A stretch of DNA of 64,000 nucleotides, taken from positions 434,001 through 498,000 of the forward strand of contig SAUG01000056.1 in assembly GCA_011316305.1 (NCBI GenBank). Direction: 5' to 3'. The translations under genes and the position numbers were made by a program. The notes beneath the pieces are model-generated. The model ran no database searches and was not told the origin of the DNA. It saw only the letters and a program-made list of their open reading frames with translations. Shown in pieces: positions 11,320 to 22,580 of the stretch (the first letter of the stretch is position 1; every line of letters starts with the position of its first letter). This DNA comes from Rusavskia elegans (lineage: Eukaryota > Ascomycota > Lecanoromycetes > Teloschistales > Teloschistaceae).

Positions 11320-13010
11320 TTGCAGCGTCAATGCCGCTCCGTTTGTTCAGTCAGAAGCAGCGAGAAACAATACCGATGCGGATGCATCCCTGCCACCCTC
11401 TCCCGTATTATACTATTGCCCCGTCTTTCACAAAAAAAATCCGCTGCAGTCTTGTTGCCGAAACTCTTTAAAGTCAAGTTTGCCCTACGTGTGATAAGCA
11501 GCCTAGCTGCTTGTAGTTTGCCCTCTATCACGCGCGGTATCCTTCCAAAACCACTATGACCGAGCCAATGCAAAGGCGTGAAGCCGCGGTTATCTTGAAT
11601 ATTGATGTCATCTGTGTGGGCAAGGATGATTGAGAAGGTTACGAGTAGGCGTAAGATGATAGAGATGGGTTGAACTTGGTATGTTGCGTAAGCAAGCGTC
11701 TTAGTGAAGGAGTGAAGAGGGATGCCAGTATCTGATCTATAGCGATCGACTGCTCGAATAGAGGTAGAGGCGCCGACCGAAAGGAGGACATTGATAAGTT
11801 CTAGGGTGCTGGATCGTAAGGCTGCGACGTAAACTGAGATATAATAAATATCAGTTCTTAGTATAATTGATAGTTGAAAGGTGCTTGTCGTCCATATCAG
11901 CCCTGCTTTGAACGTCTAAACGGATCATTCGTTAAAGTGGCGGACAAGGATTCGGTACAAGACAAAAGAAAATTGGATATATCACTTACGGACACTGTTA
12001 CCCTATTCATCCTAATAGGTTATTTTGGTGCCTCTGGATAATAGGGGTTTGATTATAGCGAGGATCGATTCTTCGCTTTGATTAGTCAAGTAGTTTCTCT
12101 TACAAGCTGTAAAGCGAATTGCTGCTCGATACCGTCTGCTATTAATATCGCAGCCATAATCGAGGAGTAGATCCACAATATCCATGCAGCCATGTGAAGC
12201 AGCGCAAGCTAAAGCTGTTTCTGCCCGACGAATATTTGACGAATATCTGACCCCTTGGCATATGAGAGCAGAAGTCTAAGAGTCTTAATATCTCCCTCGT
12301 CGGCTAATGTGGTAATCATGCAAATGTTTTCCCGGCCGGTAGCAATCGGCGAGCCTCGGCTAAGGAGGTATTTGACCATATCGTAGTTGTGGCGGGCGGC
12401 GTATCAAGTATCGTAGGGCGTGTCGCCCCATTTTTAAAGAAGTCTCATAAGTTTGAGACTGCCTAATCTGGCGGCGTGATCGGACTATTGATGGAGAATT
12501 GGCTATTAGTGATGCCCAAGCCACGGGATCTGTCTAGTCTATCTACCAAGGTAATACCGTCCTTATCATGGCCTTTACCGGGGCTAAATCCCCATCTGGG
12601 AAGATATTGGATCGTTTTAATGGCTCGTGGAGTAGTAGTATTCTTGTCTTGTAGCACACTATTTATCGTAGTGTAGGATCCTCCTCTGTATCTGAAATCG
12701 GTTTCGAGATCGATCTTGGAGCCTGTATTCAAGAGTAATTCAACCACTTTGGTATGAGCGCCATAGGCGGCCTTATCCAAAGCTGTCTTATTGATAGCAT
12801 TACGTAGATTGACCTCGGTACCGCGGTGAAGCAGCCAGCGTATTTATTGCCACGTTACCGGACGCTGCAGCGATGTGTAAAGCACCCTGACTACGCTGAC
12901 GATTTGGTTGTAGAGCATCGATGTTTATATCGACAGAGAACAGGTCGTTTATGACGGAAACCGAGCCTGCAATGGCTGCGTCGAAGAATGCTTTATATTT
13001 CGTATTACCC
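11320..13010 (-). pseudogene. ankyrin-repeat protein pseudogene
   Basis: Minus-strand ankyrin repeats are spread over three frames. From N to C: A-L-H-I-A-A-A-S-G-N-V-A (about 12870), W-L-L-H-R-G-T-E-V-N (about 12835), V-V-E-L-L-L-N-T-G (about 12740), M-V-K-Y-L-L-S-R-G-S (about 12370), A-L-A-C-A-A-S-H-G-C-M-D-I-V-D-L-L-L-D-Y-G (about 12190), and G-F-T-P-L-H-W-L-G-H-S with A-A-R-L-L-I-T-R-R-A-N (about 11570-11480). Lesions are a 1-nt frameshift near 12845, another shift and an in-frame TGA near 12400-12440, and an 11-bp tandem duplication at 12227-12247. Ankyrin repeats bind other proteins. The N-terminal domain and start were not identified, and the 5' part above 13.0 kb may have had an intron. 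The decay is by indels, not RIP, and the GC content is normal. Confidence 0.75.
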
Positions 13011-13679
13011 TTCCTTGCGCGAAATCGGTTATCTTTCTATTTTATCGCGCCTTAGACAAGTTGTATTGAATCGCAATTATGTACCACTTCAGGAAATTTG
13101 ATCCAGACGAGAAAGTAATCGAATCCAAACAGGAAAATGACTTGTAAACTCTGAACGTTGTAATGGACGTATCCACGTTCTTACTAGAGGACCGGTCAAG
13201 AAGGAGACTGGTACGTACCTATGTTGTTATCTACAGTCTCCAGGAATTTCGGCAACTATGACGCTTGGCAAGCTTTTAATAGCCCAAGCGTTAGGTTTAA
13301 AAAGAGCATCCTTGGCTTTATAGGGATTAAACCTACACTAAGCCCCCTTAAATACAGGTGACTACCAGATATGAAGCGGATTTTGTGCTCTTACTACGAT
13401 AACCGAGATCGATGCTAACTCTTTACATTTCTTACAACTAGTCATCACTGATTGAGATAATTTCTTGGCTAAAGGTCAACCGTACTTCTTGTGAGACACA
13501 ACCTCTTGATATGTAATTGTGCGCCCCTCGTCCCGTTCACTCCGAGACTGACGCCGGATCAATCAAATTATACGTCCTCCGGCTTGTAAGCTATGAACGT
13601 GCTGGTGCTAGATGGTATGGAAGTTTTTGTTGAAGAGATGGATGCGGAACAGTTGTGGCGTGGATGAGGAAACTGTAGT
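13011..13679. other. normal-composition DNA without a recognised gene
   Basis: CpA and TpG are normal, so this DNA has escaped RIP. It may include the lost upstream exon of the ankyrin pseudogene on the minus strand (an open stretch at about 13260-13330), but I cannot define it. Nothing else is seen. Confidence 0.4.
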
Positions 13680-13716
13680 CACTAGTCAATCGCCTTAACC
13701 GCTCGGCCACAACGAC
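13680..13716 (-). tRNA. 5' half of a tRNA-Ser-like gene (truncated)
   Basis: The minus strand from 13716 reads GTCGTTGTGGCCGAGCGGTT followed by AAGGCGATTGACTAGT. This matches a class II (Ser-type) tRNA 5' half: acceptor strand, D arm with the A-box TGGCCGAGCGG, and the start of the anticodon stem. Downstream there is no matching anticodon-stem closure, variable arm, or T arm with GGTTCGA within about 120 bases. It is therefore a broken tRNA or a tRNA-derived fragment, not a working tRNA. An intron explanation is unlikely because no 3' half was found. Confidence 0.6.
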
Positions 13717-13844
13717 TTGATGACTCAAGTTTTGTAAACGCAAGATTTAGCCGCTACACTCAAGGTTCACTTGCCTCAATCACCTAATAGATACTGGTAG
13801 GCTTGCGCGTCTATGGTAATGATATTTGTTTCACTTCACTTCAA

Positions 13845-14475
13845 GGGTCATGATCCGTGCACTCCACAGTATCACTAAAGCACTCTATAGAGATTATTAA
13901 AACACTCTATGGTTAAACTTTACTATATAAGTTATAGCGCACCCGAGCTTATTAATCAGATAATTATAATCTAAAAGGTCTATCCTATTAAATAACCTTA
14001 TCGAGATTCTAAATCTTTAACTAAATTTATAACGTTTATACTATATATCTAATATTTAAGGTTTAGTACTAAAACTTTTATATCCTTTAGCTCTATATCT
14101 ATATTATTAAATATAAAAATATCTAGTACTATATACGGCTAGAATTAGGTACGGAATACCTCCTGAACCTCGTTTACCTCGATCGTAGAGAATATCTTAC
14201 TATACAAAGCTGCTAGAGATATCCTAAAGTAGGGCTAGCCCTATTCTCCTTCTATTTTTATAATATTCTCCGTCGGTTTAAATTCGGCAGTCCAGCTCTA
14301 TAAGGCTAGACTACCCGATATAGCCAATTATCGGGGTGGCGGAGTAGCAGCTGAGTACGCCGATTGGTCAAATCCTGCTTAATAAGCGTGGAGCTTCATA
14401 GTGATCCCTATGGAGTGTTTTAGTGATCCCTATGGAGTGCTTTAGTGATACTGTGGAGTGCACGGATCATGACCC
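13845..14475. mobile_element. 631-bp MITE with long TIRs and 8-bp TSD
   Basis: Flanked by perfect 8-bp duplications CACTTCAA (13837-13844 and 14476-14483). The termini are inverted: GGGTCATGATCCGTGCACTC at the left and its complement at the right, continuing through CACAGTATCACTAAAGCACT. Near the right end a 20-23 bp unit (CCCTATGGAGTG...AGTGAT) is repeated directly about three times. The 8-bp duplication suggests hAT, although the ends differ from the TAGACTGGCC family. The centre (about 13910-14280) is AT-rich and CpA-poor like RIP'd DNA, while both ends keep CpA/TpG. It is non-coding. Confidence 0.85.
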
Positions 14476-14483
14476 CACTTCAA

Positions 14484-15587
14484 TCATGTTACAGCATCTT
14501 TTCGACGTGTATATCGTCAAATGATCCGTTGAAAAGCCAGATATGGGGGATTTGGAGTAGACTTTGGCCAGAGTACTAAGCGGAGGCAAGAAGAAAGAGG
14601 CAAGAAGAACGAGCCAAACTGCAGGATAGGAAGGTGCACTTCGAGGTAACCAACAGGCGGCTAAAACTGTAGTCATACAATATTATATAAATAAAAAGAA
14701 CTCTCAATGGACCGATTTGAACCCGAACCCGAACCCATATTTTGGAGTCAGGCTCGGCAGAATGCGAATGAAACACCATGACATCATAAATACCGAACGA
14801 GGAATCTAAATCGGGATAGACCCGTATGATCTGCGGCTACTGCACCCCGTGCCTTAGCTCAATCGTCGGGGTGATGCAATCGGCATCTCTTCTTGCGCCT
14901 CCTTCACCTTTTCTCAAGGTTACCCCTTTTTGTACTGCTTAAATTGCGCTGGAATTCTTCCCCTTGACATGAACAAAACATGTAGGATCACGAAGAGAAC
15001 ATAGAAGGTGGGTTAGTCTGACGATCGGTCACATCGATTACCTCGGGCGAGCTACACATCGATATGACGGTTGTCGTTATACGGTAAGCCTTCCTGCCGT
15101 AGAATACGTCACCGCCACTTGGGATAGTCATACTGTGCCTACACTTTCTACTAGTGTTGCTTTATTTCAACTCACTCGTCCATAAGTAGACTCGTCTGCT
15201 GCCGACCCGTCTTTCTGAGACAGAACGGGTAAGGAATGTTTCAGCCGATCTGGAGCGCACAACTCAGAGAGCTTGACCCACGTCATTGCTTTCTTGAAAC
15301 CCTCCATGTTCGTCTCATCCTGTCCGAACGCGGCTGATCGACCGCGTTCGGAGAAGAATCACGGGGCGGTGTGGGGGCCTCGTGATAACCCGGATATCAT
15401 ACGATGCGCCAGGATCGGGGCTCTCCACATCCCCACGCGGCTGACATCTTTATTTGACTGCCATGGCAGGCTGGCCGTTTTCATAAATTACTAAGATGGG
15501 TAATTCCAGGATCCGCAAACTTCGTTCTGGTTTCGCGCTTGGTGAAGACCGAAAAGCGGAATTTTCCCTGCCGCCTGTTAAGTCGTA
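14484..15587. other. intergenic DNA upstream of the secreted-protein gene
   Basis: Normal composition and no RIP signature. Frames at 14467-14779 (-) and 15273-15494 (+) lack domains and appear incidental. No RNA gene or repeat was seen apart from a short triple GAACCC near 14720. Confidence 0.4.
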
Positions 15588-15681
15588 CATCCCCAGCTCT
15601 CCATCTTCATCTCAATCATTCCCTGATTTGTTTGCGATAATTGGATGATCTGGTATCATCTACTTAATACAGTTGCCAACA
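15588..15681 (+). promoter_or_regulatory. pyrimidine-rich core promoter and leader
   Basis: A C/T-rich tract (15588-15640, with CCCCAGCTCTCCATCTTCATC) lies directly before the start codon, as in many filamentous-fungus promoters that lack a clear TATA box. The start context is CCAACAATG, with A at -3 as preferred. The transcription start is not determined. Confidence 0.4.
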
Positions 15682-17288
15682 ATGAAGTACTTTACTATTA
15701 ACATTCTTCCAACAGTACTCCTCAGCCTTGTCGGCTCACATGCCTCACCAATATCGAGACTATGGAACCGGCAGGAACTCGACCTCAAGCTATGCGCCAA
15801 TCCGGAGGCTGTTCTCGAGGCTGGGTGCTGGGACTTGACCAACATCCCGGACTACTTGAATAATCCGAACACAGGATGGAACCACACGATCCCTATATGT
15901 GCGGACTCCACCAAATGTTGCACCGATGACGACACCGGGTGGTCTACTTGCTTCTTACGTCTCGCTCAGAAAGGGGCGGGGGAAGACTGTACCACCGTGA
16001 GTGATGAACATTGTCAATCCGGGAAAACCTTGGCCCCAGATCTGCACCCAGATATCGTAGCTCCGGTCAGAACCACTGTCGAGAGCATATACGGCGTGCA
16101 AGGCTTTTTCAGAACCTACTACGCAAGTAAGTCCCTCTTGGATTTGGCAAGTATGGATATGCTGATCGTCAAAGGCCTGCAAGATGCCTTTCCCCAAGCA
16201 TTATCAACAACGGTCGGCATCACTGAATACTTCGATCCTAAAAAAGAGTCTCAGACCACACTTTTTGCCGTGTTGGGTGCGTTGTCTGTTGGGCTCTCAT
16301 TTCTTACGGTATATTCTTACCCTGTCTTGAGATTCAAGTCTTCATTCTAATCACGTTGGTGTAGGCTCCGACTGTAGGTGCGGCCCTAGTAGCAGCAAAG
16401 GCCACCGAAACGATAAAGTGGACTTCTCAGTCCATTGCCATTGGCGTTTCGCAAGCACCAGGGGTTGGCAGATCTCTGTGGCCCACAGGAACCGATTCAT
16501 CCACCATTTACCAGATTGGCGAGCTCCAGAAGGCAACTAGCGATATCACAGAGGCCTTGAGCAGTAGAATAGCCCAAGCATTGGGTCTGCTTATGACAGA
16601 CAGCGTGACGTTCGCAGCCTTTGCGGATCACGGTAAATATATTGAGAAGGGCCCACCCTTGGACCCAAATGAGATCAAGATTGCCCTAGCGCTCTCCCTA
16701 CAAACCTATCTTACTTCGGAGTCGATGAGCAAGAACGGTTGGTTTGCGGTCCCGTTGGGAATCACAACCAAGGAAGAATATGACAACAGGATGAAAGTTA
16801 CATGCGTCCACCCACGTGGTCTTTGCCCAAGTGAGAACAACCATCTTAATATCTACTGGTCGCCACTTTCGGGCAGACAATACGAGCTAGGACAACACGA
16901 TGTAACAAAATCACCTGCTGCAGTCATCAACAAGCTCGCGGAATGGGTCAACGTGCCAGTCTTGTTCGACGGAGCTTACAATTGCACAAAGAGTGGGCAA
17001 CGCGAAAATCCTGAATTGATCCATCTCAACTTCGACGGTACTCTTGATACTTCGTGTATATCGCAGCTTCCGATGGTGAGAAGATGCCGCAACCCATGTC
17101 CCGAGTATGAGTCCGATGGCTCTTGCCGCTTTCCACTCAAGGAAAACTGCAAGGCAGATACAAAATCAACACCCCTCGTACGTGGAGGTACTGCGGACCA
17201 GCAATGGCGACAGAATATGGTGTCCCAGCAAGAAGGTCGTCCCCAATCTGAGAATGACGCTGAATATTACGGCCCGTTAACCAATTGA
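15682..17288 (+). CDS. secreted cysteine-rich protein, 516 aa, two exons
   Basis: The one intact gene here. The ATG at 15682 gives a signal peptide (residues 1-21, cleavage likely after S-H-A). Exon 1 is 15682-16308, a 56-nt intron runs from GTATAT at 16309 to TAG at 16364 (branch-like CTAATCAC), and exon 2 is 16365-17288, in phase 0. Cysteines cluster near the N-terminus (38, 49, 73, 79, 80, 90) and C-terminus (356, 363, 416, 440, 450, 454, 463, 471). N67 lies in an N-H-T sequon and the C416 region has N-C-T. A hydrophobic Gly/Ala-rich stretch at about 191-225, across the exon junction, could cross or insert into a membrane. I do not recognise the family with certainty; it resembles the large uncharacterised secreted families of ascomycetes. 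Role unknown. It sits alone between RIP'd blocks, a setting common for fast-evolving secreted proteins. Confidence 0.85.
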
Positions 17289-17825
17289 GGAGATATCAAA
17301 GCGATGTGGAATTCGAGTTACCTTGGAAGGCATTTCTCATTGGTGTATTCGCCAGCCGGGTTTGCATTAGGAGGATAGTATTATAAGCATTTTTGGCGTT
17401 CTATATCCACCTGGACCAGTCTTATATTATCCTTACTCATACCGCTGGCTTCGGTGAGTGATCTATGTTGTTTTGTTCATAAAGTCATGACATTCATTTG
17501 AGGGTGTGCAAGGCCTATGGAAGTCAATACTTGTATTGAAGTAGGTATATGATCATTGGATTGTTGAATCGCGTATCCTCATTCCAATTCGCCTATATCA
17601 GGATGATTGGAGTGTATGGTGATGACCTAAGACACTCGGCACCTCGACAGCTCCTATCGATACATCGACTGCTGGAAAAAGTCCAGCGTCTTGTCACCAG
17701 TGTATACCCTCGACTGCGCGTATATAGCAACGATTCTGAGAGCCTGCATGTGGCAGGCCCATCTTTATTTTCTGATACGAAGTTACATGACCTTTTATAA
17801 CTGGTTTAGCGTAACTTGGATCGAG
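17289..17825. other. 3' flank of the gene and edge of the island
   Basis: Normal composition, probably including the 3' UTR of the secreted-protein gene. An 83-codon frame at 17549-17800 starts within ordinary sequence and shows no domain; I do not call it a gene. The island ends sharply near 17825. Confidence 0.5.
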
Positions 17826-18363
17826 CCTAACGTTTGCGATTCTTTTTTAAATTTAACTATTCTATAGATTTCGATTTTTGAATAGTTATAGAATTTTATC
17901 TGTTGCTACTACTTTTTTTATAGTTATCTATTTCCGGGTAAAGAAATTATAATCTTTTTTTATCCCGGCTGATTTTTTAGATATATTAAATAGTTAACTT
18001 ACTGTTTTTATTTATATTAATATCTATTTAATCTTTAGATTCTAAATTATAAATTAAAATGATATCTAAATATACCTTTCTTTATATTTTTATAATATTA
18101 AAAATAGTTTTTCTTTATATTTATTACTTCGTATCTAAAAAGATCTAGTTTAAAACTAGATTTTAGTAGTTTCTATTTTATTAATCGTCTCTATAAAATA
18201 AAGTTCCGTTTTTCTAATTAAAGAAACGCTAAATCTTTTTATATAATCTTCTAATACAATATTTCTAATAGCTTTTAAATTAATTAAAATTTCCGCAGAT
18301 TATTCGAATAATATTAGTTAAATAAAAAATCGATTTTTTATTTATTTTCCGGGATTATTAAAG
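17826..18363. other. RIP'd AT-rich DNA, unassigned
   Basis: Abruptly AT-rich with almost no CpA or TpG. No LTR, TIR or protein motif was recognised. It is probably part of an old transposon. Confidence 0.5.
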
Positions 18364-18702
18364 TATAACGTTTCTATATATTAGAAAGCGTTACGTTCGA
18401 ACCTAGCTATAGCTATAGAGGTAGTCCGAATTATTAAATAGTAAAGGATTTCTAGTATAGGTTATATTAATAAGTACTATATAATCGTAAACGTAGAATT
18501 ATAAGATTATATAATATCTTTATTACGTTAGTATTTAGTAATTATATTAACGATTTATTAAAAAGCTATCTAATAGAAATTAAAAGCGATATATATAGAA
18601 ATAGAGCCGATCTATTTGATAAAATCGTTCTACTAAATAATAGTAGCCCCGCGGCTCTAGTAGCTCTAACTGGATTGAACTATTAGTCCGCTTATCTAGT
18701 TA
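18364..18702 (-). repeat. solo or truncated LTR of the gag-bearing element
   Basis: Starts TATAACGTTT and continues AAAGCGTTACGTTCGA, then CTAGCTATAGCTATAGAGGT and AGTCCGAATTATTAAATAGT. This is the reverse complement of the LTR at 19644-20052. The outer end diverges near 18640-18690 and is cut by a hAT MITE starting at 18703. No internal region is attached, so it is a solo or deleted LTR of a divergent subfamily. Confidence 0.65.
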
Positions 18703-18886
18703 TAGACTGGCCGTCGGGTCGGTTTTCGAACTCGGGTTAAAAAAACCGACCCGACCCGAATTAATTCCGACTTTTCTAGATATCGACCCGAGTTAGTTCC
18801 GATTTTTCTAAATACCGATTCGATTCGGTTCCGGGTCGAACTTAAGTTCCGGATTTAACCTATTAAAACTTTTAAGTTCTAGTATT
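18703..18886 (-). mobile_element. hAT MITE fragment, reverse orientation
   Basis: Begins TAGACTGGCCGTCGGGTCGG and continues through GAACTCGGGTT and repeated CCGATTTTTCTA motifs. These match the complement of the right part of the copy at 61152-61672. Retroposon R copy 2 interrupts it at about 18887. I did not find the other end beyond 23184, so it was lost or is too mutated to see. Confidence 0.65.
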
Positions 18887-19643
18887 TATTTAGTTAATTT
18901 GTTTTGGTTTTGGTACCCGGGCGGTAAACCAATGGTTCGGTAAGCAAATTAAACGTTGGTATACTAGTATTAAATATACGGTAGTAATATTTATACACTA
19001 GTTTAGTTAGTATAAATAACGGTTCTTTTTATAGAATTTTAGTTTTAATTTATTTAGTAATATAACGTATCCTTCTACCGTTAATTTAACGTAGAAATTT
19101 TTATAGATAAGTATACCTCGCAGTTATCGCTTTTTCTTCTTCTTCTTTTACTAGTAATACTAGCCTAAAATCTCTTATATATATATATACCCCCGTAACA
19201 GCTATATCGCAGCTAAACTAGACGATAGCACCTATATTCGTAATAACTATACCTACCTTCGAAGACGTCGATTACCTCGTTATAGCTAGAGTAACCTATT
19301 TTAACTTCGATAAAAATCTTCTTCTTACTACTTTTAAAACGCGCTATCCGACCTTTCTACCGCCTTTTAATCTAATCGCCCGGGTAAAGCTTCTAGCTAT
19401 AGTAGATAGCGTACTAACTAGCGACCCTATAGCTAGCGACCGTTTTAAAGCTACGCGGGCTAAAAAGTATTTTAATAGTTTAGCGGAACGTTTAGATATA
19501 GATTATATAATAAGTATAGACGAGGCGATAACTATTCGTAATAACTTCGCAGTATAGTAGATAGATATAGCGGAAATATTAGAAGCTGATAATTATATAT
19601 AACGTCGAGGAAGGAATAGTAGAAGATTCGTGATCGAATAAAG

Positions 19644-20052
19644 TGTTACGTCCGCGACTCTATAGAGGTTCTATGGAGGGATTGGTTAGGCAAGCGAGCC
19701 TAATTATCTATAGCCGCCTATAGCCGATATAGCCGCCCCTCTAGACGGGACTTTTAGTAGACAGCTACCCGTCGACCTTTACGGCTATTTTTACTATATA
19801 TATCGCTTATTATTCCTATTGATAGTTTCTCTCGTTAGTTATTAATATAATTATTAAATACGTTTCTACTATTCTCTTTTTAATTACTTTATAATAAAAA
19901 TACCTTATAATATCGTAACCGTACTTTTACGGCTATATAGGATTATTTATAATAATCTATACTAGAATTCTCTTACTATTTAGTAGCTCGGACTACGTCT
20001 ACGGCTATAGCTAGGTTCGAGCGTAACGCCCTCTAATATATAAAGATATTAT
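19644..20052 (+). repeat. 5' LTR, gag-bearing element copy 1
   Basis: 409 bp, from TGTTACGTCCGCGACTC to AGATATTATA. Landmarks shared by all copies are CTATAGCCGCCTATAGCCG, AGTAGCTCGGACTACG and GAGCGTAACGCC. It still has CpA/TpG near its start, so it is one of the less mutated LTRs. Confidence 0.85.
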
Positions 20053-20109
20053 ATTTTAACGATTTACTATATTAATCTCGTTATCCTAACCTATAGATCG
20101 AAGTAATAC

Positions 20110-21330
20110 TATTAAAGCAGTAATACTAAATATCTATAAAGGAGATAAAGGATTTTTAAAGCTATAGGTTATTTAGATAAATATCTACTTTATATTATAC
20201 GCGAACCAGTTTCCGAATAAAATAGTTAAAGTTTTATTTATAATATTATATCTAGGAAGGGCTACTCTTAATTAGATATAGCTTCGAATAAAAGATTATT
20301 TCGATAACCTAGAAAGATAGAAAAAAAATAAAATATTATAGATCTTCTATACCTTCGGTAATCTTATTATAGCTATAAAAGAAGCCTTTAGAGATAATAA
20401 TAAAGATAGAGTAATAGAAAGGAAACTAATAGTTCTAAAGTAATAGAAATCGGTAGTTACTTATATTATTTAGTTTAGAATATTAGCTTATAAAATAGAC
20501 TAGGAGGATTTAGTTTTAAAAGCCTACTTCTATAAAGGATTTTAGATAAAAGTTAAAGAAGCTATAGTAGTAATCGAAAAACCAGACTTATTAATAGATC
20601 TTATTAAACTTATAATAAAAATCGATACTAGATAGTACGAAATATATTTAGATAAACAGGCGCTTAATAAAATAGGACCTACTAAAAGAAAGTTTAGAGG
20701 AAAACTAATAGAATTTAATACTACCGAGACTAAAAGATTAAAAACTAAAGTTTATTATTTATACGGAAAAATAGGATATTTTAAAAAGAATTACTTAACT
20801 AAAGAGGCTACTAAAGTAACTAAATACTTTTTTAAAATAATAAAAGAATTACCCTATAGATATATAGTAAGAAGCTGGTTAGTTTACTATAATAATACTT
20901 ATTCTATCTATCTATTAAATAAGATAGAGATAGGATATTATTCTAAAAAACTAAGAAAAGTATAGAAAATAAAGCTAATAATCGATTTTAAACTATATAA
21001 AACCGAAAAACCCCTTATAGTAGCGCTTAAAATTAAAATCGGAGGTTAATAAATAATAGCTCTCGTAAATAGAAAGGAAGATAATAAAGTTATAAAAGGA
21101 TTCTACAATAAAATTAAAGGATATTTCTATAGATAAATAATAAAAGATAATAGAATCCTCGACGTCGAAATTAAAATAAAAAACGGATTAATCGGAATAA
21201 TAAATTTTATTATTATTAAAAGTTAGAGGAATTATATTATTCTAGGAAATAAATAGAAGGAATCGATTTTAGGAAAACTAATAGAAAAAAGTACTATAAA
21301 TAAGAAAATAGAACTATAAATAATATATTT
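20110..21330 (+). pseudogene. Gag (and protease-like) relic, zinc knuckle destroyed
   Basis: Reading through stops gives a Ty3-type Gag. Near 20190-20330 is a capsid-like helical block, then Q-T-F-G-N-L-type and A-L-K-A-Y-F-Y-K-G-L-type motifs (to 20540) and a Q-Y-E-M/I-Y-L-D-K-Q-A-L block near 20635. At 20748-20800 the zinc knuckle C-x2-C-x4-H-x4-C reads Y-L-Y-G-K-I-G-Y-F-K-K-N-Y: all three Cys and the His are now Tyr, each explained by one G-to-A change in TGT/TGC or one C-to-T change in CAT. Further on, I-I-L-G-N (about 21235) resembles the end of a retroviral-type aspartic protease. Gag packages the element RNA. This copy is dead. Confidence 0.75.
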
Positions 21331-22580
21331 ACTAGCCTATAGAAACCTTTTATATAAAAAAATAGATATCGTTTTAGTAATAAATTACGACAATATTATA
21401 GAATTAGATAAAAGCTTTAAAAAAGGCGGAGAAGTTTAGGATATAAAGATTTAGAAAGAGTATTACTACTTCCTTTAATAATTTACTAAAAAATATAATA
21501 AAAGTAGAAAAATAATTTAATAGCTTTAGATAAACTATATTAGGAAAATATACTACGGTATAGTAAAAGCTATAGATAAAATTAAATACTATAAACTAAA
21601 TTAAATAGACTAGAATAAAGGAATACCGGACCCGGTACTTAGCGTATAATCTAGAAATAAAGAATTCGATTAGTATCCGTCGTTATTATAGGATAAAATA
21701 GTTACTAAAAAATAGGATTTAGTAAAACTATTAGAGGAACCGGAAATAACTTATAATATAGATATATAAACTATTTCCGAAAGTAAAGGCGAAGGAACTT
21801 TTAACTAGACCTTTTTTAGATACCTACGCTTTCTACCGGTTAAAAGAAGATAAAATCTTTTAAAAATTAGTCTAGATTATCCGAACTAAAACTAGATACT
21901 AATTTAATAGAAGCCTTTTATACGGCCGGTATAAAACTAATAGAGGAATAAAACGTAACCGGATTATTAAGTTTATTAAACTAAAATAATACGCGTTACT
22001 CCTAAATAATAAAATTACTTTTATATTTATCTAAAGCGCGATAATAAGTAATAAAACGCTTTTATTTACTAAAAAGCCGGCGGAAATCCGATTTCTAAAC
22101 TAAGCGTTTATTACGAATTTCTTTTTCGGAATTAAAAAAGGACTCGATATAATAATAAGCCTCGGAATATTTATTAAAAATACTAGTAATATTAGAATAG
22201 AGTTTATTCTTTTTATCTTTAAAACGTTTCTCTACGAAGGTTAATAAAATAAAAAAAATAGAGAATTAATATATAGGTAGTATTAGATATTAGAAGATTA
22301 TATAATTTCTAAACCCGAGTATATTTATTATAAGTATTACTACTAACCTCGACTTTATATTCTTTTAAAGGATTATAGGTATATAGAAAATAAAAAAAAG
22401 ATATTATAAATCTTTTTAACTAAATATAATAAAAGGATTTTAAACGATTTCCTTGTCGAGAATATATAGTAAAGATATTAAGAAATAGAATAAAGGAAAA
22501 AAGAAAAAGAAAGAAATATACTCTTTTTATACCCCGTAGAAGGATTATACGCTAGGTAAAAAGCGATATAGAGGAGGCTA

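Noticed and set aside
11320..11559. 79-codon plus-strand ORF
   Set aside because: It is the antisense of the ankyrin relic, whose minus-strand reading has ankyrin motifs.
14715..14740. Telomere-like GAACCC repeats
   Set aside because: Only three units, and not the TTAGGG/CCCTAA type usual in these fungi.
15273..15494. 73-codon plus-strand ORF upstream of the secreted gene
   Set aside because: No domain, no intron signals, and it lies in the promoter region.
15955..16197. 80-codon minus-strand ORF inside the secreted gene
   Set aside because: Shadow of exon 1; no domain.
16351..16536. 61-codon minus-strand ORF
   Set aside because: Antisense to the start of exon 2, whose frame continues in phase from exon 1.
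17549..17800. 83-codon ORF after the secreted gene
   Set aside because: No recognised domain or signal peptide, and it ends at the island edge; compatible with chance.
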